Of a stretch of 20,684 nucleotides of DNA, positions 20,153-20,684 are shown in pieces. Made by a program: the position numbers and the translations under genes. The DNA is from Plantago elongata (taxonomy: Eukaryota > Streptophyta > Magnoliopsida > Lamiales > Plantaginaceae). Under the pieces are notes generated by a model. That model had not been told where the DNA came from, ran no database searches, and saw nothing but the letters and a program-made list of their open reading frames with translations. How positions within the stretch are numbered: the first letter of the stretch is position 1; each line of letters opens with the position of its first letter. The stretch is taken from positions 1 through 20,684 of the forward strand of contig JAYMSP010003207.1 of assembly GCA_036897095.1 (NCBI GenBank). The letters run 5' to 3'.

Positions 20153-20684
20153 CCTTTTCTAAATTTGGCATGCAAAACATACGGAGGACAGAGATTGTGA
20201 GATTATTTCGTGGTAATAAACAAGTATTGTGATAACTGATAACACAACAATCCACTGATATTTATGGATTCAGCCAGCAAGAGCTTCAGAATGAACCACA
20301 AGTTCAGTTGGTCCAGTTCAATCCACTGGTTGAATTAGCATTCAAAAGAACAAAGATCATCGTTCACATTCCCGGTTTAAGCAGCCGAGCAGAGACATAA
20401 ATATTTATTCAGTTCAGATATTTAAGCCACAATTTCTGAAGAAGGAAATCTTGATGATCTACTCACATGGTTTCATTCCAAGGTCAATCAATTTCAACCA
20501 GTTAAATCAAGAAACACAATCATTCTAAATTTCCAATAAATAGATTCTCCACAGGTTGTTGAACAAACAAAAGATTTAACACTTGATGGTTGCTACAAGT
20601 AATATCCACCACTCCTTTTTATCTGAATAGCTTTTTAGCCTCAGTTCAAATGATGATGGATAGATCAGAAAATATGAAACTAAC
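20153..20684. other. Upstream region of the kinase gene
   Basis: Promoter-side sequence of the minus-strand kinase gene. No further gene, repeat or transposon end is seen. The window ends before any neighbouring gene appears. Confidence 0.4.

Noticed and set aside
20296-20330. CAGTTGG followed by GTTCAATCC, like tRNA A and B boxes
   Set aside because: The two boxes are only a few bases apart, far too close for a tRNA or SINE promoter, and no tRNA fold is possible.
1-20684. CRISPR arrays, operons, bacterial promoters or ribosomal RNA genes
   Set aside because: No regularly spaced repeats or rRNA sequence are present, and the spliced genes show that this is plant nuclear DNA.

Overview
This is nuclear DNA of a flowering plant. 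Genes are split by many short AT-rich GT-AG introns, the spacers are AT-rich, and there are Stowaway-type MITEs, an LTR retrotransposon and tRNA-like SINE copies. Both complete proteins belong to plant-specific families. The gene structures look like a eudicot; I cannot name the species from sequence alone.

Layout. Positions 1-6157 hold a plus-strand gene for an EDR2-like, DUF1336-only protein (558 codons as read): a probable non-coding first exon, a 1.86-kb leader intron, then nine coding exons. The leader intron carries a diverged tandem duplication, and one of its two units has been hit by a short SINE. Positions 6158-9380 are a gene graveyard: a plus-strand zinc-finger-like pseudogene (6614-7253), minus-strand coding remnants (7638-7830 and 8660-8964), a decayed Stowaway MITE (7928-8123) and a 45-bp tandem repeat. 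Positions 9383-13882 form a 4.5-kb LTR retrotransposon with no coding capacity, probably on the minus strand. Only its right LTR carries a second Stowaway MITE (13068-13298) and an internal 96-bp tandem duplication. Positions 13883-17010 are AT-rich spacer with a second SINE of the same family (16340-16432). Positions 17011-19879 on the minus strand encode a 668-residue CDK-like kinase of the IBS1/At1g54610 type in eight exons. Its leader, with a TATA box and small upstream ORFs, and its promoter fill the rest of the window.

The two intact genes converge on the transposon-rich middle. Both proteins start with a Gly2-Cys motif suited to N-myristoylation plus palmitoylation, and both families have members tied to defence signalling in Arabidopsis. 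A working connection between these two copies is inference only.

The best candidate for something undescribed is the pair of 93-bp tRNA-like retroposed elements at 1078-1170 and 16340-16432. Each has target-site duplications, an A-rich tail and a related unoccupied site elsewhere in the window. Also notable are a one-base frame disturbance at the end of the DUF1336 gene and the clear nesting order of transposons around 13 kb.
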